Source of the DNA: Candidatus Aenigmatarchaeota archaeon
GTDB lineage: Archaea > EX4484-52
Length of the DNA: 60,040 bases
NCBI GenBank assembly: GCA_023137195.1
Contig: JAGLPV010000024.1
Location: forward strand, 1-60,040
Direction of reading: 5' to 3'
In this document: piece after piece, positions 16,411-26,710 of the stretch
Position numbering within the stretch: the stretch's first letter is position 1
Layout: each line of letters starts with the position of its first letter
Position numbers and translations under genes: made by a program
Notes under the pieces: model-generated
Database searches by the model: none
Seen by the model: the letters and a program-made list of their open reading frames with translations, nothing else
What the model was told of the DNA's origin: nothing

Positions 16411-17586
16411 TTATGTCGTATAGCATGAATTTATCTTCACATAATCGTAACTCATGTCGCATCCGTATGCGGTGGCTTGTTCTGTGCCCGAGTTTAGGAT
16501 TATTGTTATGGTTGTTGTCTTTTCCTCCATAATTGATTTTGAAATTTTTTTGATGTCAAAGTCCGGGCTTTGCTGACCTTCTGTAAATACAGGAAAATCA
16601 TTGATGAATATTTGGATTTTGTTTTCTTCAAATTCTGCATCGGTATTTCCGATGGCGCAAAGAACTCTCCCGTAATTCGGGTCATTGCCGAATATTGCGC
16701 ACTTTATAAGTGTCGAATTAACGATTGCCTTTGCTATTTTTTTTGCATCTTCGGTGGTTTTTGCGTTTATTGCTTTTGCAACTATCAGCTTGGTTGCCCC
16801 TTCGCCGTCCATAGCAATCATCTTTGCAAGTTCGATGCATACTATATCAAGAGCTTTTTTGAATATGTTTTCATCAACTTTTCCTGCAATGCCATTTGCC
16901 ATAATTATTGCCATATCACTTGTCGATGTGTCCATGTCAACATTAATCATATTGAATGACTTGTTGACGCCGGAGCTAAACATATTTTGCAGATTCTTGG
17001 TGCAAATGTCTGCGTCGGTAACGATGAATGCAAGCATTGTTGCCATGTTTGGACTTATCATGCCTGAACCTTTTGCAGTGCCTGCAACTGCAAATTTTTC
17101 AGTAGTCACAGAGACTTGTTTTGTCGCTGTGTCTGTCGTAAGGATGGCATTTGCGAAATCGTCGCCTGAATCCTGGGTTTCCAGCTCGTTTTTAAGGTCC
17201 ACCAGACCATGCCTTATCTTTTCCATCGGTAGGGGTTTGCCTATAATTCCTGTTGATGCTACAAGAACCAAATCTTTACTTATTTCTAATTCATTGGCAA
17301 CAATCTCGGTCATTTCCCCTGCATTGTCTATGCCTGTCTGCCCTGTGGAAACGTTTGCAATCCCACTGTTGATTACTATTGCCTGGGCTTTGCCGTCATG
17401 AAGATGCTCTTTTGTTACATACAGAGGGGCGCCTTTTATCTTGTTCTTTGTAAATACTGCCACGGTGTTGCAGATGTTTTTTGAATACAATACTGCGATA
17501 TCTTTCTTTTTTTTCTTTATCCCTATGTGTTTTCCAATGCAGGCAAATCCTTTTACGGAATTGATTCCCTTGTTTTCTATTTCCAT
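16411..17586 (-). CDS. argJ: Bifunctional ornithine acetyltransferase / N-acetylglutamate synthase
   Basis: ArgJ moves the acetyl group from acetylornithine to glutamate, closing the acetyl cycle. In many organisms it also makes acetylglutamate from acetyl-CoA. The 391-residue protein starts GINSVKGFACIGKHIGIKKKKKDIAV and carries the autocleavage region GSGMISPNMATMLAFIVTDADI, where the Thr of MATML becomes the N-terminal nucleophile. NDPNYGRVLCAIGN near the end is also typical. No separate argA is seen, which agrees with a bifunctional enzyme. It overlaps argF by 10 bases. Confidence 0.93.
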   Translation of the reverse strand: MEIENKGINSVKGFACIGKHIGIKKKKKDIAVLYSKNICNTVAVFTKNKIKGAPLYVTKEHLHDGKAQAIVINSGIANVSTGQTGIDNAGEMTEIVANELEISKDLVLVASTGIIGKPLPMEKIRHGLVDLKNELETQDSGDDFANAILTTDTATKQVSVTTEKFAVAGTAKGSGMISPNMATMLAFIVTDADICTKNLQNMFSSGVNKSFNMINVDMDTSTSDMAIIMANGIAGKVDENIFKKALDIVCIELAKMIAMDGEGATKLIVAKAINAKTTEDAKKIAKAIVNSTLIKCAIFGNDPNYGRVLCAIGNTDAEFEENKIQIFINDFPVFTEGQQSPDFDIKKISKSIMEEKTTTITIILNSGTEQATAYGCDMSYDYVKINSCYTT

Positions 17587-18436
17587 GTCAGCAATGTCAG
17601 CATGATGGCTTTTTGTATGTGCATCCTGTTTTCAGCCTGTTCATAGACGAGTGATTTTTCGCTCTCTATTACTTTGTCAGTAACTTCCTGTCCACGGATG
17701 GCAGGAAGGCAGTGCATGAAGAACCTGTTTCCCAAAAGAGTTTCATTTACCTGGAACTCCTTTAATGCATGCATCTTTTTTTCTTTTTTTTCTTCATCTC
17801 CCATCGACACCCATGTGTCGGTGTAAACAAAATCTGCGTTTGATACTGCTTCTTGTGGGTTTTCTGTCAAAAAATCAGGAACATAGTCCGGTTCCAGAGA
17901 TTTCGGAGCGGCGACATTTATCTTTATGCCAAGTGTTTTGGCGGCGATAATAAGCGAATTGCAGACATTGTTGCCATCCCCTATGTAGGCAATGGTCGCA
18001 TCTTCCGGGTTTTTTATGGTCTCAAATATTGTCATCATGTCCGCAAGTGCCTGGCATGGATGGAATTTATCGCAAAGTGCGTTGATTATGGGGACACTAC
18101 TTGCTTCCTGAAAAGTTGCAATCGTCTCATGGTCAAATACCCTTGCCATCATTATGTCAGCATACCTACTTAGGCATTTTACTTCGTCAGACAGGTTTGC
18201 TTTCTTTGTGTGAGTAGTAGAAGCATCCAAATATATTGCATGTCCGCCAAGCCGGGTTGCTCCTGTCTCGAAAGATACTCTTGTCCTTAACGATGATTTT
18301 TCAAACCACATTACAAGCGTTTTGTCTTTCATTGAATCCCTGTACTTTTCCGGCTCTTTCTTGATGTCTATGCCAAGGTCGATTATTTCTTTCAATTCCT
18401 GTTTTGAAAAGTCCAGGAGGTTTGGCATGTGTTTTA

Positions 18437-18440
<4 letters not shown>
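17577..18440 (-). CDS. argF: Ornithine carbamoyltransferase
   Basis: ArgF joins ornithine and carbamoyl phosphate to give citrulline. The 287-residue protein has [17 protein letters not shown] (the S-x-R-T carbamoyl-phosphate loop), [40 protein letters not shown] (HPCQ) and [13 protein letters not shown], all normal for OTCase. It is at the short end for the family. The ATG overlaps the argG TGA in an ATGA junction, so translation is coupled. Confidence 0.93.
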
Positions 18441-19648
<1,208 letters not shown>

Positions 19649-19689
19649 TTTAATCACGTTCTTTAATAGATATATGTGGCTGTAGAGGG

Positions 19690-19699
19690 CTTTATATTT
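19690..19699 (-). promoter_or_regulatory. TATA box for the arg operon
   Basis: On the minus strand AAATATAAAG lies about 45 bases ahead of the argG start. Transcription from there would give a leader of roughly 20 bases that includes the GTGAT ribosome binding site. No clear operator repeat is visible. Confidence 0.45.
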
Positions 19700-19812
19700 G
19701 ATGTCCCATATGAAACAGGGTTTTAGAAATTTGTTTTATTTGAAACAAATGCAGAAGCATAAAAACCAAAGAATTTATTAAGACAGGATTCAAATATTAT
19801 TAGGGATGAGTT

Positions 19813-20259
19813 ATGGAGGGAGAAGATAAAAATATGACGGCATATTGTGGTCTTTACTGTGGCGATTGTTTTGGATATAAAGGCGATGTTGCTGATATGG
19901 CAAGGGATTTGAGAAAGGAAATGAGAAAGCCGGAATATAAACGATTTGCAGAGTTTATTTCTAAGACTCCTTTTGGCAAAGCATATGAAAATTATGATGC
20001 CTGTTATGAAATGCTCGGTGCAATGGTAAGATTCCGGTGCAAAAGAGGATGCAAAAATGGGGGTGGTCCGCCGTTTTGCAAAATAAGGCAATGCGCACAA
20101 AAAAAAGAATATGAAGGATGCTGGGAATGCGATGAATTTGAGACCTGCAAAAAACTGGATTTTTTAAAAGATGTTCATCTTGATGCGCATATCAAAAATT
20201 TAAAAATTATCAAAAAGAAAGGAGTTAAAGAATTTGAGAAAGGTAAAAGGAATTGGTAG
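19813..20259 (+). CDS. DUF3795 cysteine-rich protein
   Basis: The 148-residue protein carries TAYCGLYCGDCFGY near the N-terminus and further cysteines in FRCKRGCKNGGGPPFCKIRQC and GCWECDEFETC. This spacing is characteristic of DUF3795, thought to bind metal or an iron-sulfur cluster; function unknown. Two starts are possible: ATG 19813 (preceded by AGGGATGAG) and ATG 19834, which begins directly at the conserved MTAYCGLYCGDC. The downstream ATPase gene follows within 7 bases, so the two may be co-transcribed. Confidence 0.75.
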   Translation: MEGEDKNMTAYCGLYCGDCFGYKGDVADMARDLRKEMRKPEYKRFAEFISKTPFGKAYENYDACYEMLGAMVRFRCKRGCKNGGGPPFCKIRQCAQKKEYEGCWECDEFETCKKLDFLKDVHLDAHIKNLKIIKKKGVKEFEKGKRNW

Positions 20260-20265
20260 TTGTCT

Positions 20266-21612
20266 ATGGATGGGAGAATAAAGCAGTTGCTTGAAGAAGG
20301 AGAAGGACAGTTTGTTGAATTCAAGGAAAATATTGACAAGTCCCTGGCAAAGGAAATTGTTGCTTTTGCCAATGCAACGGGCGGAAAAATATACCTTGGG
20401 ATAGATGATAAAAATATTTTGAAAGGAATTGAAGTGACTAACAGGTTAAAATCACAGGTAACAGATATTGCGAAAAACTGCGACCCGAAAATACCTGTGT
20501 CTCTTGGGAAAATAGAAAATTTACTTATCATAACCGTTTTGGAAAGCGTGAACAAACCGCATCAATGCAAAGAAGGTTTTCATTTGCGGCTCGGGGCAAA
20601 TTCCCAGAAATTAACAAGGGATGAAATCATCAAATTCTGCATCAGGGAAAACAAAATAAGGTTTGATGAGCAGATTTGCAAAAATTTTGATTTTGCGGAT
20701 TTTGATGACGAAAAATTTGAATATTACCTGAAACTTGCGCGCATTTCAAATACACTTGACAAAAAAGAGTTGTTGAGAAATATTCGTGCTTTAACTGTCG
20801 AGGGAATGACCAATGCAGGTGTTTTGTTTTTCGCAAAAGAGCCATACAAATATATAATGACTTCAAGGATAAGATGCGTGCTTTTCAAGGGGAATGAAAG
20901 AGTCAGAATTCTGGATAAAAAAGAAGTTGATAAAGGAATTATCGGCAATATTGAATATGCTGTGAACTATCTGGATGAGCATGTTCCTGTAAGGTTTGAA
21001 ATTAAAGGCCTTTACAGGAAAGAGTTTCCGCAGTTTCCGCAGGATGCGTATAGGGAAGCAATTGTCAATGCTGTAATTCATAGGGATTATTTTGAAAATG
21101 GAGAAGTTGCAGTTGAAAAATCCCGGAATTTTATTTATATCAACAACCCGGGCGGGGTTGTTTCTTCGCTGTCAAAAAAGGATTTTGGAACACTAAGTTG
21201 GCCAAGAAACAGGTTGCTTGCTGATTTGCTTTCAAGAACGTATCTTATGGAAAAGGCAGGAACTGGAATCAGGAGGATAAAAGATGCGTCTTTAGAGAAT
21301 AAAAATCTTGTAGAATTTAGGGACAGGGGAACTTATTTTTTCGCTGTATTTGAAAATAAGGAAAGTCCTGATGTTTCTAAAGAAAGTTCCCAGAAAACTG
21401 TGGAGAAAACTGTGGAGAAAACTGTGGAGAAAATAATCAATGTTATAAAAGAAAATCCAAAAGTCACAGTCAAGGAACTTGTTGCAAGAACCGGTCTTTC
21501 AAGAAGAGGTGTTGAATGGAACATCTTAAAGCTAAAAGAGAAAGGTTTATTAAAAAGAATAGGACCGGATAAAGGAGGATATTGGAAAATAATTATGGAG
21601 GAGAATAAATAA
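20266..21612 (+). CDS. AlbA_2-type DNA-binding ATPase, putative transcriptional regulator
   Basis: The protein of about 448 residues has the AlbA_2 domain at the N-terminus (EFKENIDKSLAKEIVAFANATGGKIYLGI), a central region, the divergent ATPase segment (DAYREAIVNAVIHRDYFE, NNPGGV, LMEKAGTGIRRI) and a C-terminal winged helix (VTVKELVARTGLSRRGVEWNILKLKEKGLLKRIG). Between the ATPase and winged helix is a linker of three VEKT units encoded by 12-bp repeats. Such proteins bind DNA and are common in accessory regions. I start at ATG 20266, not TTG 20260. It is the intact relative of the remnant at 5670-6365. Confidence 0.82.
   Translation: MDGRIKQLLEEGEGQFVEFKENIDKSLAKEIVAFANATGGKIYLGIDDKNILKGIEVTNRLKSQVTDIAKNCDPKIPVSLGKIENLLIITVLESVNKPHQCKEGFHLRLGANSQKLTRDEIIKFCIRENKIRFDEQICKNFDFADFDDEKFEYYLKLARISNTLDKKELLRNIRALTVEGMTNAGVLFFAKEPYKYIMTSRIRCVLFKGNERVRILDKKEVDKGIIGNIEYAVNYLDEHVPVRFEIKGLYRKEFPQFPQDAYREAIVNAVIHRDYFENGEVAVEKSRNFIYINNPGGVVSSLSKKDFGTLSWPRNRLLADLLSRTYLMEKAGTGIRRIKDASLENKNLVEFRDRGTYFFAVFENKESPDVSKESSQKTVEKTVEKTVEKIINVIKENPKVTVKELVARTGLSRRGVEWNILKLKEKGLLKRIGPDKGGYWKIIMEENK
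21394..21429. repeat. Three perfect 12-bp in-frame tandem repeats
   Basis: The unit AAAACTGTGGAG occurs three times in a row and encodes repeated KTVE in the linker before the winged helix of the AlbA_2-type protein. The period of 12 equals that of the repeat in the truncated relative at 5689-5724, although the sequence differs. Confidence 0.85.
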
Positions 21613-21615
21613 ACT

Positions 21616-22359
21616 ATGCTATACATGATAGGATTAGGAATAAGCGGAATCGGAGATATAACGCTAAAAGGAGCAGAAATGCTGGGGAAAAGCGATGCCA
21701 TTTTTATGGAAGAATACACATGCCCGCTGAACATTAAATTAAAAGACCTTGAAAAACTTACAGGGAAAAAAATCACGCTTTTGGATAGGAAAGGCGTGGA
21801 AGAAGACAATAATATATTAAAAAATGCCTCAAAAAAAGATATTGCTTTTTTGGTTGGAGGAGACCCACTGAGTGCTACAACGCATAAGGAATTGTTGATT
21901 GAAGCAAAACAAAAAAACATCAAATACACGATAATTCATTCTTCTTCAATTTTTAGTGCAGTTGCAGAATGCGGACTGGAACTCTATAATTTTGGAAAAA
22001 CTGTCAGCCTGCCGTTTTTTGCCAGGAATTTCACGCCTCAATCGCCTTATGAAAATATCGAAAAAAACAAGGCAAACAATCTTCATACTCTTCTTTTGCT
22101 TGATATTGGAATGGATGTAAAAACAGCAATAAACCAGTTGATGAAAATAGAAAAACAGATAAAACACAATCTTTTTACTAGTAAATCCATGTTGATTGCC
22201 TGTAAAAACATTGGTTCTGATGATTCAGGAATCAAGTATGACACTATTGAAAATCTTTTGAAAATGCCTTTTTCAAATAAGCAAAACACATTGTATTGCC
22301 TTGTGATTCCCGCAAAGTTGAATTTCAAGGAAAAAGAATACCTGTCTGTCGTTGTTTGA
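21616..22359 (+). CDS. dphB: Diphthine synthase
   Basis: DphB methylates the modified histidine of elongation factor 2 in diphthamide synthesis using SAM, a step of archaea and eukaryotes. The 247-residue protein begins MLYMIGLGISGIGDITLKGAE, has EEYTCPL, the segment FLVGGDPLSATTHKELLIEA, SSIFSAVAECGLELYNFGKTVSLPFF and SPYENIEKN, all standard for the family. It starts 4 bases after the AlbA_2-type gene and probably shares its transcript. Confidence 0.93.
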   Translation: MLYMIGLGISGIGDITLKGAEMLGKSDAIFMEEYTCPLNIKLKDLEKLTGKKITLLDRKGVEEDNNILKNASKKDIAFLVGGDPLSATTHKELLIEAKQKNIKYTIIHSSSIFSAVAECGLELYNFGKTVSLPFFARNFTPQSPYENIEKNKANNLHTLLLLDIGMDVKTAINQLMKIEKQIKHNLFTSKSMLIACKNIGSDDSGIKYDTIENLLKMPFSNKQNTLYCLVIPAKLNFKEKEYLSVVV

Positions 22360-22370
22360 TAGATGAAAAG

Positions 22371-22380
22371 TTATATAATT
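22371..22380 (+). promoter_or_regulatory. TATA box for the pilin-like gene
   Basis: TTATATAATT lies 21-30 bases ahead of the ATG at 22401. This fits a leaderless transcript and supports 22401 over the upstream in-frame start at 22296, which lies inside dphB. Confidence 0.5.
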
Positions 22381-22400
22381 ATTTCATATATATAATCTAC

Positions 22401-22913
22401 ATGAGAATAAAAACAACAAAAAAAGCATTATCTCCTCTTATTGCGGCAATGCTTTTGTTCGTCATAACATTTGCTATTTCTGCAACAGTCAGCTACTGGT
22501 TTCGGGACAGTACCAATGATTATATGGTTATTGGAAATGAACAGCAAAAGATATTGGAGTCATGCACTTCGCAGATGATTAAGATAACAGATGTTCGGAT
22601 AAAGGACAATGCATATCATAATGAATCTTCTATAACTGTTTTTATAAAAAATGACGGCAGTATGGGAAACAGCACTTTTGTGGAGGCAAGGGCATTTAAT
22701 AGTGTGAATAGTACGCCATGTTTGTTGAATCTTTCCGATACTATTGTTGAGGCGGGGAAAACCACAAGTGCAGTAAATGCCAACTGCGGCAGCATCTATT
22801 TTGGAAATTCCAATAACAAGAAGTTTAATTATGTTACGGTGACAACAACCTGCGCGAAAGTCGAGGATAAATTCGGGGATTCTGCGGTGGAGATTCCAAC
22901 ATGGCTGGATTAG
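22401..22913 (+). CDS. Archaeal type IV pilin-like protein
   Basis: The 170-residue protein begins MRIKTTKKALSPLIAAMLLFVITFAISATVSYWF. This is a class III signal peptide: a short basic leader, a likely cleavage site after the alanine of KKA by an archaeal prepilin peptidase, then the hydrophobic SPLIAAM helix typical of archaeal pilins. The rest is a beta-rich secreted domain with four cysteines and many Asn-Ser/Thr sites. A TadC-like pilus membrane protein lies 7 kb away at 30328-31386. Its stop overlaps the next gene by 13 bases. Confidence 0.72.
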   Translation: MRIKTTKKALSPLIAAMLLFVITFAISATVSYWFRDSTNDYMVIGNEQQKILESCTSQMIKITDVRIKDNAYHNESSITVFIKNDGSMGNSTFVEARAFNSVNSTPCLLNLSDTIVEAGKTTSAVNANCGSIYFGNSNNKKFNYVTVTTTCAKVEDKFGDSAVEIPTWLD

Positions 22914-23434
22914 ATTACAATATCATCGGCATAATTGGTGTTGCAAGAAGCGGCAAAGATACTGTGGCGAAATACATCTCAGAAAAATATAATTATTATC
23001 ATGTTGATTTTTCAAATGATGGGCTTGAACCTCTGCTGAAAGAAAAAAACATTGCTCCTACAAAAGACAACAAAAGCAGGTTTGCTAAAGACCTGAGAAA
23101 AAAAGAAGGAATGGATGTCATTGCAAAACTCCTGTGGAAAAATATAAAACAGCAGGACAATAAAAATATCGTTGTAAGTGGTTTTAGATGTATTGAAGAA
23201 ATTGATTACTTAAGTTCAAAAGCAAAAAAAATAACATTTATCAAATTGATGGCAGATGAAAAATTTCTTTTGAAATATGGATCTGAAGCAGATTTATTGC
23301 GTAATAAAGGCGATTTAAAAAATTTTGGATTTGATAAGGTACTGAATTATCCTGCTATAAAAATAGAAAATAACGGGACAATAGATGAGTTATTTGGGAA
23401 AATAGACTCAACCCTTATCCGGATAAAAGATTAA
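22901..23434 (+). CDS. P-loop NMP/dephospho-CoA kinase-like protein
   Basis: The 177-residue protein has a P-loop near the N-terminus, GVARSGKDTVAKYI, followed by a Walker-like strand (NIVVSGFRCIEEIDYL) and FIKLMADEKFLLKYGSEADLL. This resembles archaeal kinases related to dephospho-CoA kinase and deoxynucleotide monophosphate kinases. The conserved GKDT in place of GKST is common in these groups. The substrate is unknown. The gene starts inside the pilin gene and overlaps nrdD tail to tail by 4 bases. Confidence 0.65.
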   Translation: MAGLDYNIIGIIGVARSGKDTVAKYISEKYNYYHVDFSNDGLEPLLKEKNIAPTKDNKSRFAKDLRKKEGMDVIAKLLWKNIKQQDNKNIVVSGFRCIEEIDYLSSKAKKITFIKLMADEKFLLKYGSEADLLRNKGDLKNFGFDKVLNYPAIKIENNGTIDELFGKIDSTLIRIKD

Positions 23435-25422
23435 TCTTTCTTTTCTTTTTCTCCACAGATGGGGCATGTCCAATGTTCGCCGGGGATGTATCCATGAACA
23501 GGACAAATGCTGAATGTCGGAGTTATTGAAAAATAAGGCAGTTTATAGTTTTGGGCTACTTTTTTTACAAGCTGTTTGCACATCTCTTTATCGTTTATTC
23601 TTTCTCCCAAAAATAAATGCATAACTGTTCCTCCTGTGTATTTGCACTGCAACTCATCCTGGTGCTGGAGAGCAAAGAACATATCCTCTGTATGCTTCAC
23701 TGAAAGCTGGGATGAATTTGTGTAATATGGTTCATTCGTTCCCTGCTGTATTATATCAGGGTACTGCTTTTTGTCCACTTTTGCAAACCTGTATGTGCAT
23801 CCTTCTGCCGGGGTTGCCTCGAGATTATACATGTCTCCTGTTTCTTCCTGGAAATCAGAGAGTTTTTTTCTCATGAAATCCATGATTTCAAGCGCAAATG
23901 CCTTGCCTTTTTTTGTGGCAATGTCTTCTCCGGTGTAGTTTAAGACTGATTCGTTCATGCCAACAATACCTATTGTGCTGAAATGATTGCTCCAGTATTT
24001 TTCTGTGGATTTGAATATGTTTCTCAGGTAAAATTTTGCATATGGGTAGAGTCCTCCTTTTGTGTATTCTTCCAGGATTTTTCTTTTGATTTCAAGACTG
24101 GTTTTTGCAATGAGCATCAGATGCTCTAAATGCTCAAAGAATTCGTTTTTATTTGCGGATATGTATCCTATTCTTGGCATGTTGATTGTGACTACGCCTA
24201 TGCTTCCTGTAAGCGGGGCTGAAGCAAATAAACCACCCTGTCTTTTTCTTAGTTCCCGGTTATCCAACCTGAGCCGACAGCACATACTTCTTGCATCATC
24301 CGGCTTCATGTCGCTGTGGATAAAATTTGCAAAATATGGTGTGCCGTATTTTGCAGTCATCTCCCATAAAAAATCAAGATTTTTATTGTCCCAGTCAAAG
24401 TCTTTTGTTATATTGTATGTTGGTATTGGAAATGTAAATATTCTTCCCTTTGCATCTCCGTTGCACATGACCTCCGCAAATGCCCGGTTGAGCATATCCA
24501 TTTCATTTTGAAAGTCAGCGTATGTTTCTTTTTGCTTTTTCCCGCCGATTATTACATTTTCTTTTGCGACCAGCCCGGCAGGGGTTAAATCCATTGTGAT
24601 ATTTGTAAATGGAGTTTGGAATCCTACTCGTGTAGGTACATTGATATTGAATATGAATTCCTGCATTGCCTGCTTTACTTCATTGTAATCGAGTTTATCA
24701 TATTTTATGAATGGCGCCAGGTATGTATCAAAATTACTGAAGGCGACAGCTCCTGCCGTTTCCCCCTGGAGGGTGTAAAAGAAATTCACTACCTGTCCTA
24801 ATGCTGTCTTAAAATGCTTTGGAGGTCTGCTTTCTACTTTCCCGCAAACACCCCCGAATCCTTTCTCCAGCAAATCCTTCAATTCCCATCCACAGCAGTA
24901 TGTGGCGAGCATTCCAAGATCGTGGATGTGGAGTTCTCCTTTTGTGTGGGCTTCTCTTACTTCTTTGGGATATATTTTATTCAGCCAGTATTTTGAGATT
25001 ACAATATTTGCTATGTAATTGTTCAGTCCCTGGAGAGAAAAACCCATGTTTGAATTTTCCTTTATCATCCAGTCCATCTTTTTCAGGTATTTATTTACCA
25101 TGTCTGCAGAGTTGATTATACCCTGCATTTCTCTTACCTGCTTTCTTTGATTCCGGTACAGTATGTATGCTTTGGCAGTCTGTGCATGACCTTCTTCGAT
25201 GAGTACTTTTTCAACGCAGTCCTGTACCTGTTCGACTGTAGGCGTATCTGTACTTAAAGCTACTTTTGCATAGAACATAACCTTATCTGCAATCTCTTTT
25301 GAAAGAGCGAAGTCCTTTCCGCCAATGGATTGAGCGGATTTAAAAATAGCGCGGCTTATTTTTGATTTGTCAAAATCAACAATTTTCCCGTTTCTCTTAA
25401 TTATTTTCTTTAATTCTACCAT
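23431..25422 (-). CDS. nrdD: Anaerobic ribonucleoside-triphosphate reductase, lacking the C-terminal glycyl-radical motif
   Basis: NrdD makes deoxyribonucleotides without oxygen. The 663-residue protein has an N-terminal ATP cone (IKRNGKIVDFDKSKISRAIFKSA), the catalytic barrel with MCCRLRLDN, GSIGVVTINMPRIGY, TIGIVGMNES and ATPAEGCTYRFAK, then TPTFSICPVHGYIPGEHWTCPICG. Normally the zinc-site cysteines are followed by about 40 residues with the glycyl-radical motif RVxGY. Here the protein stops eight residues after CPIC. Other frames downstream do not restore the motif. No nrdG activase is adjacent. I prefer ATG 25422 over GTG 25431. Confidence 0.9.
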   Translation of the reverse strand: MVELKKIIKRNGKIVDFDKSKISRAIFKSAQSIGGKDFALSKEIADKVMFYAKVALSTDTPTVEQVQDCVEKVLIEEGHAQTAKAYILYRNQRKQVREMQGIINSADMVNKYLKKMDWMIKENSNMGFSLQGLNNYIANIVISKYWLNKIYPKEVREAHTKGELHIHDLGMLATYCCGWELKDLLEKGFGGVCGKVESRPPKHFKTALGQVVNFFYTLQGETAGAVAFSNFDTYLAPFIKYDKLDYNEVKQAMQEFIFNINVPTRVGFQTPFTNITMDLTPAGLVAKENVIIGGKKQKETYADFQNEMDMLNRAFAEVMCNGDAKGRIFTFPIPTYNITKDFDWDNKNLDFLWEMTAKYGTPYFANFIHSDMKPDDARSMCCRLRLDNRELRKRQGGLFASAPLTGSIGVVTINMPRIGYISANKNEFFEHLEHLMLIAKTSLEIKRKILEEYTKGGLYPYAKFYLRNIFKSTEKYWSNHFSTIGIVGMNESVLNYTGEDIATKKGKAFALEIMDFMRKKLSDFQEETGDMYNLEATPAEGCTYRFAKVDKKQYPDIIQQGTNEPYYTNSSQLSVKHTEDMFFALQHQDELQCKYTGGTVMHLFLGERINDKEMCKQLVKKVAQNYKLPYFSITPTFSICPVHGYIPGEHWTCPICGEKEKKD

Positions 25423-25550
25423 CTTCAACACATATTAAAAACCATATTTATCTAAAAAAAACAACTTTTAAAAACATATTGAAATTGATTTTTTATTGTA
25501 ACCAAACCACAATAAAAATGTTCGATTCAAATAGATACTCTTCTCCTGAT

Positions 25551-25895
25551 CTAAATATTGAGTTTGATTCTGTATCCTTTCTCTGTTTTCTCTACGTTAT
25601 CCATAGCAATAATAAACCAGTTTTTGTTTTTTACATGCTTGACTGCAAACAGGGATTCTGCACCGAATTGTTCTGCTGTTTTTTTCAGGTTTTCTATCTC
25701 TCTTTCCTCGAGGTAAACGATTGAATTTTTTGTTGATTTGCATTCTATGACAATGATTTTTTTGTCTTTTGCTGCAATCAGGTCTGGCTTTTTGCTCCCG
25801 GCAGACCGGATTGCAGTCCACCCGTCTTCTTCGAGTTTTGTTTTGACAGCTCTTTCGAAGGCACATCCTTTTAGATAGGCTTTATTTGCTGACAT
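25551..25895 (-). CDS. hjc: Archaeal Holliday junction resolvase Hjc
   Basis: Hjc cuts four-way DNA junctions in recombination and repair. The 114-residue protein has the full nuclease signature: KGCAFERAVKTKLEEDGWTAIRSAGS with the catalytic Glu, KPDLIAAKDKKIIVIECKST giving the PD...ECK motif, and a basic C-terminal part. The length is typical for archaeal Hjc. It ends 128 bases upstream of nrdD on the same strand, and starts 5 bases after the lipoprotein gene stops, so these may share a transcript. Confidence 0.92.
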   Translation of the reverse strand: MSANKAYLKGCAFERAVKTKLEEDGWTAIRSAGSKKPDLIAAKDKKIIVIECKSTKNSIVYLEEREIENLKKTAEQFGAESLFAVKHVKNKNWFIIAMDNVEKTEKGYRIKLNI

Positions 25896-25900
25896 AATAA

Positions 25901-26662
25901 CTAAGGTGCATCAAATTCAACCCTATAGGTTGCCCTGCCTCTTAAGAAATCGACGGTTTTGGTATCTTCATCTCCTGTTGAAATTACTTTTGCTGTAATT
26001 GTTGCTTTGTTTATATTTGTGTTTAGGCATGTGTTTGGAGCATAAACACTTCCACCGTATTTAAGTCCGTTGTTCTGTAATTCAACATTTATCTTTATTT
26101 GTTCATTTCCAGCTCCTGTTTTGATTATCACAGGATTTGTGTTTATTGCTATCTGAACGGGTCCCTCTGTCTGGGTGAATTTCAGGTAATCTGATGGTAT
26201 TTGTCCTCTTTGTTTAAGCATCTGGTATTCTTCTTTGGACATTGACTTAATCTTTAGTATTGCTTTTGTCTGGTAATGACCGCATACTTTGGCAGTTGGT
26301 TTGTAATATATATCGAAAGGGTTGTTATTCTGGTTTGCTGTGGCAGTCCACTCCACCAATTCCTCGTTAAGGGAGGTTCCTGTGTTTTTCTTTGCATCAA
26401 GAGAATCTATTTTTTTGTTATTCAAAGGGCTGAATCCATCTTCTTTTATGCTTACTGTGATGTCATCTGCTTCTACAAGTCCTGTGTTTTTGACAACAAC
26501 ATAGACTCCTACTTCTTCCCCACCATAGGCTTCTTTCGGGGTGATTTGGAAATCTGCGATAATCAACCCGTCTATTGGATTACTCTGTTCTTTTGAACAG
26601 CCGGATGATAAGATTAAAATGAGCAATAGAGCAGAAACAAAGAGACATTTTCTAAAATTCAT
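25901..26662 (-). CDS. Secreted lipoprotein with CARDB-like beta-sandwich domains
   Basis: The protein has a signal sequence ending in a lipobox (ILILSSGCSK), so a lipid-anchored surface protein is likely. The first domain (about 35-115) reads IADFQITPKEAYGGEEVGVYVVVKNTG, typical of CARDB/APHP-like beta-sandwiches; a second beta domain follows near the C-terminus (INVELQNNGLKYGGSVYAP). I choose ATG 26662 because an AT-rich element about 26 bases ahead fits leaderless initiation and the leader length is normal. The 48-base gap to trxB holds both divergent starts. Function unknown. Confidence 0.62.
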   Translation of the reverse strand: MNFRKCLFVSALLLILILSSGCSKEQSNPIDGLIIADFQITPKEAYGGEEVGVYVVVKNTGLVEADDITVSIKEDGFSPLNNKKIDSLDAKKNTGTSLNEELVEWTATANQNNNPFDIYYKPTAKVCGHYQTKAILKIKSMSKEEYQMLKQRGQIPSDYLKFTQTEGPVQIAINTNPVIIKTGAGNEQIKINVELQNNGLKYGGSVYAPNTCLNTNINKATITAKVISTGDEDTKTVDFLRGRATYRVEFDAP

Positions 26663-26710
26663 AGTATTATAAAAATTAAACATTTATTAAGGTTTTGTTG
26701 TAATAAAATA

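Noticed and set aside
16685-17401. Open frame of 238 codons on the plus strand
   Set aside because: It lies entirely opposite argJ, whose motifs are intact. The product has no recognisable motif.
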